NCBI GenBank assembly: GCA_041725895.1
Contig: JBGRQA010000024.1
Location: forward strand, 1 to 64,000
Reading direction: 5' to 3'
DNA length: 64,000 nt
From: JBGRQA01 sp041725895
GTDB taxonomy: Bacteria; Bacteroidota; Bacteroidia; Bacteroidales; Marinifilaceae
Each line of letters begins with the position of its first letter. Within the stretch, counting starts at the first letter, position 1. Made by a program: the position numbers and the translations under genes. The notes under the pieces were generated by a model. That model had not been told where the DNA came from. It ran no database searches and saw only the letters and a list, made by a program, of their open reading frames with translations. Positions 25,678-35,306 of the stretch are shown one piece after another.

Positions 25678-27903
25678 TCAAGACAACAACCTTGCAATAG
25701 GCTCCAGTACCATCCACCACTGTTCTTTTGGACGCTGGTGCTCCTCGTCCACCATTCGTGGAAAATCGTTCAGTTCATGGAATTTGGTTTCCCCCTTTTG
25801 CAATCCGATCATTACCGCAGCAGTCGATTCCTTTTCTGCCTCCTCAATCAGGAAATTGATGCAACGATTGGCGAAACGCGTTGCCTGAATTCGGTCGAAT
25901 GGCGAAGGATTTCCCCCTTGCTGCAAATGGCCCAGAATAGAAGCCCGCACATTAAACAAATCGCCCCCTTCCTCTTCAAACAATGCACTAATGAAATTGG
26001 TGGTATAGAATGGATTGGCATTTTCATTGCGGATAACCAATCCCACCCTTTTTCCTCTAGTGAAACCCTCCACCAATTGCTGCAAATTCTTCTGCAAAGC
26101 ATTCAAGGTAATTCCGTTTTCATTGGTGTAGATATGTTCTGCTCCGGTACCCAAACCCGACATCAAAGCCAGGTAACCGCAGTAACGTCCCATCACCTCT
26201 ACGATAAAACAACGGCGAGTAGCCACAGCCGATTGTTTAATCTTGTCCACAGCACCAACAATATTATTTAGGGCTGTATCCGGACCAATACTCAGTTCGG
26301 ATCCCGGCAAATTGTTATTAATCGAAGCGGGCAAGCAAACAATAGGCACATTAAAGCCTGGATAATTGGGTCTTTCCTGCAATAATTGATAGGCCGCTTT
26401 GTAGGCAGCCCATCCTCCTATAATAAGCAATCCCTGAATCTGATACTCCTCCATATTCTTGGAGATAGCATACAACTCTCCTCCCTTGGGAATCAATCGA
26501 TTGATTCCTAGCTCCACACCACCCCTAGAAGCCCATCCGTCCACCGACATCCAGTCCATCTCTTTAATATCTCCTTCAATAAAGCCTTTAAAACCATTTT
26601 GAACCCCCAAAATAACATGTCCTTTATCGATACCAATTCTCACAGCAGCCCTCACTGCTGCATTTATTCCCGGAGCCGGAGCTCCCACATTCACAATAGC
26701 CAGACGAAGTCGTTTCTGTCCCGGTTTGGGCTTTCTTGGAAGCGATCGGACCAGAGTCCGAAATGTGCGGAAAGAAGTACCAAAGCTAAGCCCCCGAATA
26801 TCCATAGCCCTCTCAAAATCTCCTGCCTCAATTGCGTTAGAAACGGACTGGGTTCGCTTTACGCATTCCATTAAGGGAGAATGGATTACTTTATTGTTGT
26901 GTAAACCGATTAGAAGCGGTTGACTTTCTGCATTTGCTGCAATTATATTATTAACAGCCGCATAGCCCAATCGAGTGCTGGTAATCCGATCGAAAGCACT
27001 TGGGGCTCCCCCCCGTTGAACGTGACCTAAAACAGTAAGTCGAACCTCTTCACCCAAATGCTGCTCCAGATATTTGGTAACATACCCACTTTCAATAGTC
27101 TTTCCATGGTGATCTCTAGCCCCTTCAGCTACAATCACAATACTTTCACGTCGACCAGCCTTTCGAGCTTCCTTGATGCGCTTCACCATCTTTTGCTCCC
27201 AGTTATCCAAAGCCGGTGGTGATTCAGGAATCAACACCCAATCCGCCCCACAGGACAACCCTGCCATCAGAGCCAGATAACCGCATGCTCGCCCCATCAC
27301 CTTTATTACAAAAGTTCTCTGATGACTTGCAGCCGTACTGGAAATCGCATCAATAGCCTCCGTAATTCTGTGAAGAGCGGAATCTGCACCAATTGTCATG
27401 TCTGTTCCAAACATATCGTTATCTATCGAGCCTACCAAGCCTACCAAACCAAGGAAAGAATAATCATCTGCGATTTTCTGCTTTATTTTCCCATCCTCAA
27501 CCAATTGAGACAACAGAGAGGGCCATTCTTCCTGAAAAATATTTGCTCCGGTTAAACTACCATCACCTCCCACAACAACCAATCTGTTGATCCTATGCTT
27601 TATCAAATTCAGTGCAGCCTGCAATCGACCTTCCCTGGTACGAAATTCCTTACAGCGGGCAGAACCAAGGACTGTTCCTCCTCGCTGCATAATTCCTCCA
27701 ACGGTACTCCATTCGGCTTTCTGAATGCGATTACCACCTAAAACCAAACCATAGTATCCTTCATGAATTACAAATACTTCACATTCTTTTGCCAGTCCTG
27801 TTCGCACTATAGCTCTTACTGCAGCATTCATTCCCTGGGCATCTCCACCGCTTGTAAAAACTGCAAAACGAACTAAATTTCCTTTTTTTGCCTTTTCGTC
27901 CAT
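25678..27903 (-). CDS. Double-domain 6-phosphofructokinase
   Basis: The product is 741 residues from the chosen start at 27903 (the longer frame adds 50 residues without family similarity). Two tandem PFK domains. The N-terminal half (~7-375) keeps the ATP-type GGDGS, the catalytic GSIDND (Ser for the usual Thr) and MGRACGYLAL. The C-terminal half has IIGGWAA instead of GGDGS and PASINNN instead of TIDND, so it cannot phosphorylate and is probably regulatory, as in the eukaryotic type. GGDGS rather than GGDDS points to ATP, not pyrophosphate, as donor. The enzyme phosphorylates fructose 6-phosphate in glycolysis. Confidence 0.9.
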   Translation of the reverse strand: MDEKAKKGNLVRFAVFTSGGDAQGMNAAVRAIVRTGLAKECEVFVIHEGYYGLVLGGNRIQKAEWSTVGGIMQRGGTVLGSARCKEFRTREGRLQAALNLIKHRINRLVVVGGDGSLTGANIFQEEWPSLLSQLVEDGKIKQKIADDYSFLGLVGLVGSIDNDMFGTDMTIGADSALHRITEAIDAISSTAASHQRTFVIKVMGRACGYLALMAGLSCGADWVLIPESPPALDNWEQKMVKRIKEARKAGRRESIVIVAEGARDHHGKTIESGYVTKYLEQHLGEEVRLTVLGHVQRGGAPSAFDRITSTRLGYAAVNNIIAANAESQPLLIGLHNNKVIHSPLMECVKRTQSVSNAIEAGDFERAMDIRGLSFGTSFRTFRTLVRSLPRKPKPGQKRLRLAIVNVGAPAPGINAAVRAAVRIGIDKGHVILGVQNGFKGFIEGDIKEMDWMSVDGWASRGGVELGINRLIPKGGELYAISKNMEEYQIQGLLIIGGWAAYKAAYQLLQERPNYPGFNVPIVCLPASINNNLPGSELSIGPDTALNNIVGAVDKIKQSAVATRRCFIVEVMGRYCGYLALMSGLGTGAEHIYTNENGITLNALQKNLQQLVEGFTRGKRVGLVIRNENANPFYTTNFISALFEEEGGDLFNVRASILGHLQQGGNPSPFDRIQATRFANRCINFLIEEAEKESTAAVMIGLQKGETKFHELNDFPRMVDEEHQRPKEQWWMVLEPIARLLS

Positions 27904-28159
27904 AGCATTTATCTTTTTTCCAAATGATTTGCCTTTCACGTTTATTAAGAACATAAAACCTCTCTTCAGATGTAGAATTTGAAAAACAACTCCCAATTCA
28001 AACTTTCCTATTAAATTTATGAAATCCGGAGAAGAATTAACAGTATTAATCAACCTTTCTCTTATTCCTTAGTCTCATTTTCAACAACATTCTTTCTTTA
28101 AAGAATATTTTGTAAATTATGGGATATCTGCATACCTTAATCAATAAAAACTTCAACCT

Positions 28160-28573
28160 ATGATCAGGAATATGCTATCCCTAATTATTGGGGTATTGGT
28201 GGGAGTTATCATCATCCTAATGATGGAATTTATCGGGCAACTTGCTTTCCCGATCCCTCCCAATTTTGATGTCAGCTCTACTGAAAATTTAAGTGAGTAC
28301 ATAAAAGAAGCTCCACTAGGGGCTTTACTGTTCGTTATATTTGGTTGGGCAACGGGTTCCTTTGGAGGAGGATTCATGGCAGCTTTGATTGCGAAAGAAG
28401 ATCTACTCCGGAGGTCAATTCTTACCGGCATCGTTCTTATGGCCATGGGTCTTGCGAATCTTCTTAGCATTCCTCATCCTTTTTGGTTTTGGATTCTAGG
28501 ATTGTCTGTCTTTTTGCCCTTTGCTTACTGGGGTGGAAAAATAGTAGAGAAGTACCGAAACAATACCGTTTGA
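28160..28573 (+). CDS. Hypothetical four-helix membrane protein
   Basis: The 137-residue protein is not recognised. Hydrophobic segments lie near residues 5-24, 52-75, 85-103 and 106-124, with a central glycine-rich WATGSFGGGFMAALIA segment. Similar small membrane proteins occur in Bacteroidota without a known role. The gene is monocistronic and divergent from the phosphofructokinase gene. Confidence 0.7.
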   Translation: MIRNMLSLIIGVLVGVIIILMMEFIGQLAFPIPPNFDVSSTENLSEYIKEAPLGALLFVIFGWATGSFGGGFMAALIAKEDLLRRSILTGIVLMAMGLANLLSIPHPFWFWILGLSVFLPFAYWGGKIVEKYRNNTV

Positions 28574-28721
28574 TTATTCACCAAACAAGCAATAAAACCC
28601 TAGCGAAATATTATTTTTGAAATAATTTTTTCCTGATGTTAAAACTTTACACTACAAAATACATCATTAGAATTTATTTCGTATTACATCATCTATCAAT
28701 AACAAAATAATTTACAGTAAT

Positions 28722-29198
28722 ATGTCAACTGCAATAATCTTTCGATCAAAACATGGAACTACCGAAAAAGTAGTGAATTATGTTGCTTCCAAATTATCAG
28801 ATCCAAATGTGGAGATTATAAATCTTAAAGAACACGCACACCCCAAAATAGATAGTTTTGACACGCTACTAATCGGTGGGTCAATTCATTTTGGCGGTTT
28901 GCAAAAACACCTCATAAAATTTTGCGCACACAATAAAAATAAATTGCTTGGCAAAAGAATAGGTTTATTCCTGTGTTGCATGTACAACGGAGAAAGAGCT
29001 CAAAAACAATTTGAAGAAGTTTACCCTGAAGTTCTTCGTAAACATTCCACATCCAATGGACTTTTAGGCGGGGAATTCCTTTTCGAGAAAATGAATTTTC
29101 TGGAGAAAAAAATAGTTCAGAAGGTTGTGGGCATTTCAAAGAGCCAGTCAAAAATAGACTACAAAGCAATTGATGAATTTACCAATGGATTCAATTGA
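28722..29198 (+). CDS. Flavodoxin-domain protein (HemG/flavodoxin-like)
   Basis: A 158-residue flavodoxin-like protein. The FMN phosphate loop is SKHGTTEKVV (residues ~9-18) and the second loop IGGSIHFGGLQKH (~51-63). The pattern and length resemble the protoporphyrinogen oxidase HemG and related menaquinone-linked flavodoxins, but no heme gene is near. It may also be a plain electron-transfer flavodoxin. Confidence 0.8.
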   Translation: MSTAIIFRSKHGTTEKVVNYVASKLSDPNVEIINLKEHAHPKIDSFDTLLIGGSIHFGGLQKHLIKFCAHNKNKLLGKRIGLFLCCMYNGERAQKQFEEVYPEVLRKHSTSNGLLGGEFLFEKMNFLEKKIVQKVVGISKSQSKIDYKAIDEFTNGFN

Positions 29199-29515
29199 AC
29201 ATTCAGATCATCCTTCTATAAACACATCATACTGATACTCTGTGTCTTTTTTTTGTTCTATAGTATTAGATCCACATTATTGCGAGATCGAATTTTCCAG
29301 AAAACAATTCTACTGCTATTTTTTATTAATCTTCTTATTCTTGACCTCCACCCTCATAGTTATTAAACAGATCTTTTGTATATTTAATATACAGTTTAAT
29401 GTTCGACTTCATTATAGCACACATTATAATTAGTAAGCAAATGAATTAAACGTTTCAAATACCTTTGAAAAGACGGATTTGCGTTCATATCTAACAGATA
29501 CTACAGAATATTGAT
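29199..29515 (+). promoter_or_regulatory. Intergenic region with -7 element of the hybrid kinase gene
   Basis: No gene is visible. A TACCTTTG element at 29460-29467 fits the Bacteroidota -7 box and lies 48 nt before the hybrid kinase start; its -33 partner is weak. The rest is A/T-rich and featureless. Confidence 0.5.
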
Positions 29516-32500
29516 ATGAAAAAAATATTGGTAATTGATAACCAAAAACAAAATATTTCAATTATTCAATCCACGATTACGGAATTGTTTCACAATTGTC
29601 GTGTACTTTTCTTCTCATCCTGCCACGAGATTCTTTCCTCCCCAAAAAAACTACCCGATTTACTTATCATCAATATTGATCTAACCGGATCTGAAGGACT
29701 TCTTTATTTCCATCATCTGAAAAGCTCTCCTTCCACCCAAAATATCCCAGTTATCATCATTTCTGATTTTAAACAGGGTCCAAAGGAAAGAACAGAAATT
29801 CTGCATTGCGGTGCTGATGGATTTATCAAATCCCCCATTGATTCAATTGCCCTTTTTTCGCAGGTTAAAACCATCTTTAATTCTGTTAAAGCAACGAATT
29901 ACCATAAATTACAATCAGAGAATCAGAACAACAAATCCTTAAAGGAACAATCAGATCTCCAATTGGAGAGGAGGCTAAAAGAAGAAAAATTTCAACAGAA
30001 ACAATCCCTTTTGAATTCCATCCTCGAAAATACGGACAATGGCTTATTAGTGATTGATAAGCACGGGGAAATTATTCACTCCAACTCCAAATTTTTTCAA
30101 ATGTGGGGGATTCCGGAAGAATTAATTCAGAAAAAAGAGGATCAACTCCTTTTGGATTTCGCCCTCGCTCAGCTAATAAATCCTCAAATTTTTTTATCAA
30201 AAGTCAAAAAACTGTATGGTAGCTACCAATTCGATCAGGATATTATCAAATTCAAAGATGGTAAAACGTTTAAACGAATCTCCTATCCCCTTGTGGTCGA
30301 AAAGGATTTGGAAGGACGAGTGTGGTCCTTTACGGATATCACAGAAAAGCAAAAAGCCAGGGATTCCCTGCAAAAACTGAATAAGGCCGTCCTAAATTCT
30401 CGGGAAGTAATATTCATTACCGACCCGGAGGGTGTCTTTACTTTTGTAAATCCGGAATTTACCAATCTGTACGGCTACTCTTCTGAAGAAGTAGTCGGAA
30501 AAGTAACTCCAAGAATTCTGAAGAGTGAATATACATCCGGTGAACTTTATATAAAAATGTGGCGCTCACTTTTGGCAAAACAGAGCTTCTCCACGCAATT
30601 CACAAATAAATCACAAGATGGTCGGTTGCTGGAAATGGAAGTTACAGTAGATCCAATTATCAATGACACACAAGAAATCATAGGTTTTCTTGCCATTCAA
30701 AAGGATGTAACCAAACGAAAAACAGACGAAGCCAACCTGAAAAAGCGCATAAAAGAACTTTCTGCAATAAATTCAGCCAGCAAAAAACTTCAAAAATTAA
30801 ACACGACTCAATCTCTTGCAATTGAATTGGCATCTATTTTAGAGGAGGTTCTGGACGATTGTATGGGAGAAGTATTACTGATAAGTGAATCAGGAACGAA
30901 TTTTTTTTCCTACTCAATTCCGCAGAAGAAAAAGTTTCATTATACACAAACAGATAAAAAGGCCAATTCCTTCACTAAAACAGTTCCTCTGGAAAGGGGC
31001 TTTTCGAGCTGGGTAGTTCAGCATGGGAAATATTTATGTGTAGGAGATGTTCAAAAAGATCCCAGATACTATCCCATACGGAACAATATTCGATCTGAAC
31101 TTTGTGTACCCATTAAAATCTCGAATCAAACCATTGGTGTAATTAACCTTGAATCCGAACATATTAATGCCTTCTCCGATTCAGAAGTTCGTCTTCTTGA
31201 AACCATTGCCAATCAAATGAGTGTAGCTACTCAAAACGCGCGCTTGTACAAGAATCTACAAGACAAATTAAAACAGGGCAGGCGAATGGAGAAGATACAA
31301 AACATTTTGATTCGAATCGTAAAAGAAGTCTATACATCTGAAACGTTGGAACTTTTCCTCAAGTTTATCAAAGAGGAATTGGGCTCTCTAATAGACACCA
31401 CAAACTTCTATGTTGCACTCTACGACAAAGAATGTGATTGTTTCTCCGTTCCCTATGTGGCAGATCAAAAGGTAGAACTCCATTATTTTCCTGCTGGGAA
31501 ATCCTTAACAGCCTATGTTCTTAGAACAAAAAAATCTGCCCTGGTTACTTCCGAAACCTTACAAAGATTGGAAAATGCCAGAATGGTAATTCCAGTTGGT
31601 AGAGTTTCAAAAGTTTGGTTAGGTGTTCCCCTTTACGTAAACGATCAAGTGATTGGGGTATGTTCTGTTCAAAGCTATGAGGATGAGAACGCATATACAC
31701 AAAAAGACCTGGAACTCCTTGAATTTGTCACGAATCAAGTGGGCATTTCTATTGAAAGAAAAAAAGCGGAAGAGGATCTGAAATTGGCTCTTGATAAAGC
31801 AAAGGAATCCGATCGTCTTAAAACAGCCTTTCTGGAAACTATGTCCCACGAACTTCGCACTCCCTTGAATGCAATTATCGGTTTCTCGGATCTAATCAAT
31901 ATAGAAGATTCCTTGAGCGAGGTGAAAGATTATGCAAAAACCATTAATCAAAGCGGTCATAATTTATTGGCGATCGTGGAAGATATTCTGGATGTAACAC
32001 AAATGGAATCAAACAACATTAAAATTGTAAAAATGGTACAACCCCTTCGTTACTTCCTCAAAGATATTTTTGAAGAAGTAGAAAGGGAAAGAAAATTGAT
32101 GAACAAAACAAAAACTCAGATTGTTTGCAATTATCCGGAGGACTATAAGGAAAGTATCATTGCTACCGACCTTATACGATTGAAACAAATATTCATGAGT
32201 CTCTTAAAGAATGCTCTTAAATTTACTCCGGAAGGAACCATCGACTTTGGTATCTCCCATGAAGAAACCCCTCTACCACCCCATTACTCTTTCTATGTAA
32301 AAGATACAGGAATTGGAATTCCAAAGGACCAAAAGCAAATCATATTCGATATGTTCCGACAAGGAGATGATACAACCAACCGAAACTACGGTGGTGTAGG
32401 GATAGGATTAACACTTGCAAAAAAATTGACCCACCTGTTGGGAGGTACAATCTGGTTTGAATCTACTGTTGGAGAAGGCTCCATTTTTTATTTTACCATC

Positions 32501-32575
32501 CCCTTCCCTGAGGATCGGGAGGAAAAAAAAGAAATGCCTCAGAATGTAAATGAAGGAAAAGAATTATTATCCTAG
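29516..32575 (+). CDS. Multi-domain hybrid sensor histidine kinase (REC-PAS-PAS-GAF-GAF-HisKA-HATPase)
   Basis: A 1019-residue soluble sensor. A receiver-like domain comes first (~3-115; candidate phosphoacceptor Asp in LIINIDLTGSEG). Two PAS domains follow (~165-275 and ~285-400, the second with FVNPEFTNLYGYSSEEVVG), then two GAF domains (~430-580 and ~600-755). The HisKA H box is FLETMSHELRTPLNAI with His near 778, and the ATPase ends with N box LLKNALKFTP, G1 DTGIGI and G2 GVGIGL. There is no transmembrane segment. An N-terminal receiver means it may be the end-point of a relay. No partner regulator is adjacent. Confidence 0.9.
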   Translation: MKKILVIDNQKQNISIIQSTITELFHNCRVLFFSSCHEILSSPKKLPDLLIINIDLTGSEGLLYFHHLKSSPSTQNIPVIIISDFKQGPKERTEILHCGADGFIKSPIDSIALFSQVKTIFNSVKATNYHKLQSENQNNKSLKEQSDLQLERRLKEEKFQQKQSLLNSILENTDNGLLVIDKHGEIIHSNSKFFQMWGIPEELIQKKEDQLLLDFALAQLINPQIFLSKVKKLYGSYQFDQDIIKFKDGKTFKRISYPLVVEKDLEGRVWSFTDITEKQKARDSLQKLNKAVLNSREVIFITDPEGVFTFVNPEFTNLYGYSSEEVVGKVTPRILKSEYTSGELYIKMWRSLLAKQSFSTQFTNKSQDGRLLEMEVTVDPIINDTQEIIGFLAIQKDVTKRKTDEANLKKRIKELSAINSASKKLQKLNTTQSLAIELASILEEVLDDCMGEVLLISESGTNFFSYSIPQKKKFHYTQTDKKANSFTKTVPLERGFSSWVVQHGKYLCVGDVQKDPRYYPIRNNIRSELCVPIKISNQTIGVINLESEHINAFSDSEVRLLETIANQMSVATQNARLYKNLQDKLKQGRRMEKIQNILIRIVKEVYTSETLELFLKFIKEELGSLIDTTNFYVALYDKECDCFSVPYVADQKVELHYFPAGKSLTAYVLRTKKSALVTSETLQRLENARMVIPVGRVSKVWLGVPLYVNDQVIGVCSVQSYEDENAYTQKDLELLEFVTNQVGISIERKKAEEDLKLALDKAKESDRLKTAFLETMSHELRTPLNAIIGFSDLINIEDSLSEVKDYAKTINQSGHNLLAIVEDILDVTQMESNNIKIVKMVQPLRYFLKDIFEEVERERKLMNKTKTQIVCNYPEDYKESIIATDLIRLKQIFMSLLKNALKFTPEGTIDFGISHEETPLPPHYSFYVKDTGIGIPKDQKQIIFDMFRQGDDTTNRNYGGVGIGLTLAKKLTHLLGGTIWFESTVGEGSIFYFTIPFPEDREEKKEMPQNVNEGKELLS

Positions 32576-32837
32576 TAAAATATCCAAATTGAAAACGTAG
32601 AATGGTTTTCATTTAAAAATCCGTTCAAACCAGAAACTCAAATTTTTCCAACATTACCTCCATCAAAATCTTTAAAAAACAGACACCCTATTGACTAACT
32701 CTCTACTACACTTTGATCAAGTCCGTATTCTAACGAAAGTAATTCCGAATTAATAGGGATTAAAATTCTTCCAGATTCCAATTCTATAAAATTGTTTAGA
32801 ACAACATACTATTTTGATAGTAAAGGCTCATGTATTA

Positions 32838-33629
32838 TCACAAAAAATAAAGACACAGCATTGTAAATAATATATAAATTCCCAGAACCAATAAGCCGAA
32901 TTGTATTGGAGACCTCTTTTTGCCCCACACTTGCAAATTCAGGGCTTTTTTGTTCGGGGGACAAATATCTTTATCCAGGCAATTGAAACAACTCAAGCAA
33001 TCATTCCCTACAATGTAATGATGCTGTGAGGGTTGTAATTGCATTGGACAAACCCGGTCGCATTTTCGGCAATTGATGCAAACCTCCGAAAGTCTAATAA
33101 TCTTGCTCACAGGTAAAATCCGATTTAACAAATTGTAGCCCCCCTTCTGAAAGCACAAATATTTACAAAAGAAACGGGGAATACAAAGAGGAACCAAAAG
33201 TACAGCTACATGTTTAAATTTGATATAGAATTGAGTAAACCCATTCGTTTGATACATTTGCATGTGATCACCAAAATAATTTACCCCTTGCAAAATCATT
33301 AAACCCACAAAATAAAACAACAATCCGTACTTTAAGAAACTCGCTACCTTATGGTATTTATTCGGTATTTGAAATTGCCATTTCGGAAAAATTATATTTC
33401 CCAAACGAGCCATAAAGTAGGAAGCATTTCCAAAGGGGCAGGCCCAACCACAGAACCATGGACCAAAAATCAAGATAGAACCCATAACTACAAATTCGGT
33501 TTCCATTTCATACCCCGGATATCCCGATAAATGAGGAATTAGAACCATTCCATAAAACGCCAGGACAAACAACGCCCGAATCCAATCTCTACTCTTTGTC
33601 AGAAAACTTGCTTTCTTTATTCTTTTCAT
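32838..33629 (-). CDS. NapH-like membrane protein with two [4Fe-4S] motifs
   Basis: The 263-residue protein has about five transmembrane helices and a conserved membrane-embedded CGWACPFGN motif, then a C-terminal ferredoxin part with CINCRKCDRVCP (~189) and CLSCFNCLDKDICP (~215). This layout fits the NapH/CcoG/RdxA group, which pass electrons from quinol to periplasmic enzymes or help copper and cytochrome assembly. None of the usual partners (NapG, cytochrome oxidase) is near, so the role is open. Confidence 0.8.
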   Translation of the reverse strand: MKRIKKASFLTKSRDWIRALFVLAFYGMVLIPHLSGYPGYEMETEFVVMGSILIFGPWFCGWACPFGNASYFMARLGNIIFPKWQFQIPNKYHKVASFLKYGLLFYFVGLMILQGVNYFGDHMQMYQTNGFTQFYIKFKHVAVLLVPLCIPRFFCKYLCFQKGGYNLLNRILPVSKIIRLSEVCINCRKCDRVCPMQLQPSQHHYIVGNDCLSCFNCLDKDICPPNKKALNLQVWGKKRSPIQFGLLVLGIYILFTMLCLYFL

Positions 33630-33652
33630 TGTAAAACAAAATTAAGTCCTAA

Positions 33653-34402
33653 TTAAAATCGATATACCAGGGATATCCCATAAGTATTTGTTCCCACAAG
33701 GGGACTAATTCTCAAATTCTTTTTGTTCTCCCATCTTTCGAACAAGCGATAAGTTAAATCGGCAGAAAGAAAACCGATTCCCGCCCCTAAAACCACATCA
33801 GTAGCCCAGTGCCTATTCTTCAATACCCGACAAACGCCAGTGGTTACGGCCATCGAGTACCCCACATAACGTACCCATGGATACTTTCTGCCAAATTCCT
33901 TATCTAACCAGGCTGCCGCCACAAATGCCTGTGCTGTGTGTCCCGAAGGAAATGAGTTACGTGAGGAACCATCTGGGCGAAGGTGAGCTGTTTGGGTTTT
34001 TATCAGGGTAACAGTTCCATTACAAATGGCTTCGGCAAGCAATAGTCGTTTTATTTGGTTGAAAAATTTGTGCTCCCCCTTTTTTCCCAGAGCCTGCATC
34101 CCTAGTCCTATCGCAATGGGTGTAAATTGGAAATAGTCATCCACATGCGTTGTTACATTGGGAAAACGATGTAATGCTTTTCTTTGGAACAGGGATTTAT
34201 CAAACAGTCCGGAGTATTCCATTGTCAATCCTGTTGTAATTAGCCCCACCGCAATGGGCAGCGCCAAACCTTTACTTTTTTTTTCGCTCTTTTTTATGCT
34301 TTTCCATTCATCTTGTGAATAATTATAGGAACCTGAATATTGGCAGTATGAAATGCTATATCCCATCAATAGAGATATTAGTATAAGAAATCTAAGGATC
34401 AT
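33653..34402 (-). CDS. PAP2-family phosphatase, copy 1
   Basis: A 249-residue secreted or periplasmic phosphatase with a signal peptide (1-20). The three PAP2 motifs are AHLRPDGSSRNSFPSGHTAQ (motifs 1-2 joined, with the PSGH core near 145) and RVLKNRHWATDVVLGAG (motif 3, catalytic His near 191). Members dephosphorylate lipid phosphates or undecaprenyl pyrophosphate. It is a tandem paralogue of the next gene upstream. Confidence 0.88.
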   Translation of the reverse strand: MILRFLILISLLMGYSISYCQYSGSYNYSQDEWKSIKKSEKKSKGLALPIAVGLITTGLTMEYSGLFDKSLFQRKALHRFPNVTTHVDDYFQFTPIAIGLGMQALGKKGEHKFFNQIKRLLLAEAICNGTVTLIKTQTAHLRPDGSSRNSFPSGHTAQAFVAAAWLDKEFGRKYPWVRYVGYSMAVTTGVCRVLKNRHWATDVVLGAGIGFLSADLTYRLFERWENKKNLRISPLVGTNTYGISLVYRF

Positions 34403-34452
34403 GATTGGGGTTGGATTTTATAATTCAACAAAGACCTATTGGGTAATTCGGA

Positions 34453-35193
34453 CTAGAAACGATACACCAACGTCATTCCGTAGTTTTCCCTGCCAACCAC
34501 AGGACTAATCATTAGCTTTTTCTTTTGGCTTATTTTGTCGAAAACAAAATAGGTAAGATCAACGGATAAAATTCCAACGCCAGCTCCTATTAATACATCA
34601 GATACCCAATGCTTGTTTTTCAAAACTCTGCAAGCTCCGGTTGTTACAGCCATAGAATAGCCTAACCACCGAACCCAAGGCCGGTCCCTGCCAAACTCCT
34701 TATCTAAAAATCGTGCCGCACAAAAGGCTTGGGCTGTATGTCCTGATGGAAAGGAATTGTATCCGGAACCATCCGGTCGAATGTGTGCAGTCCATTTCTT
34801 AGTTCTGCCTACAACCGCATCCATCAGAAGATGAGCAGTAGCGTAGCGGGCAATTTGCCCCATAATCTTGTGTTCTGATTTTCGACCACTCAGATTTAAG
34901 CCTAAAGCCAGGGCCAATGGACCATATCGCAAATAATCATCACATGTTGTGTAGAAATTGGGAATAGCTTTCCTTAATTTTGTCTGAAGGGAATACTTAT
35001 TCGACCACCAGTGCTTTGTATTTGTCGAAAATTCCAAAGCACACCCCAAACCAATCGCTCCTACGGCAATAGGAATTGCTTTGCTTCTTTTTAAGCTGTC
35101 TGCTTTTACTTTTTTAAATAAGTTTTTTTTCTCCTGGGCAAAGGAGTTTTGAAGGATCATGCCCATAATTACAATAAAAATCAACTTCTTCAT
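34453..35193 (-). CDS. PAP2-family phosphatase, copy 2
   Basis: The start at 35193 (MKKLIFIVIMGMILQNSFA) opens a clean signal peptide; a start 10 codons upstream would spoil it. The mature protein keeps AHIRPDGSGYNSFPSGHTAQ and RVLKNKHWVSDVLIGAG, the PAP2 motifs. It is about half identical over the core to the downstream copy, pointing to a tandem duplication. The pair is cotranscribed (50 nt apart). The substrate is unknown. Confidence 0.88.
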   Translation of the reverse strand: MKKLIFIVIMGMILQNSFAQEKKNLFKKVKADSLKRSKAIPIAVGAIGLGCALEFSTNTKHWWSNKYSLQTKLRKAIPNFYTTCDDYLRYGPLALALGLNLSGRKSEHKIMGQIARYATAHLLMDAVVGRTKKWTAHIRPDGSGYNSFPSGHTAQAFCAARFLDKEFGRDRPWVRWLGYSMAVTTGACRVLKNKHWVSDVLIGAGVGILSVDLTYFVFDKISQKKKLMISPVVGRENYGMTLVYRF

Positions 35194-35306
35194 ACGTCTC
35201 ACTTTTCCAGCAAAGCAAGACATCGAAGCCTTTCAAATCGTATTTATTGCGCTTTTGGAACCTTTAAAACTTAGAGATTGTGGTTCTAAATGCGCATTTA
35301 CCCCTA

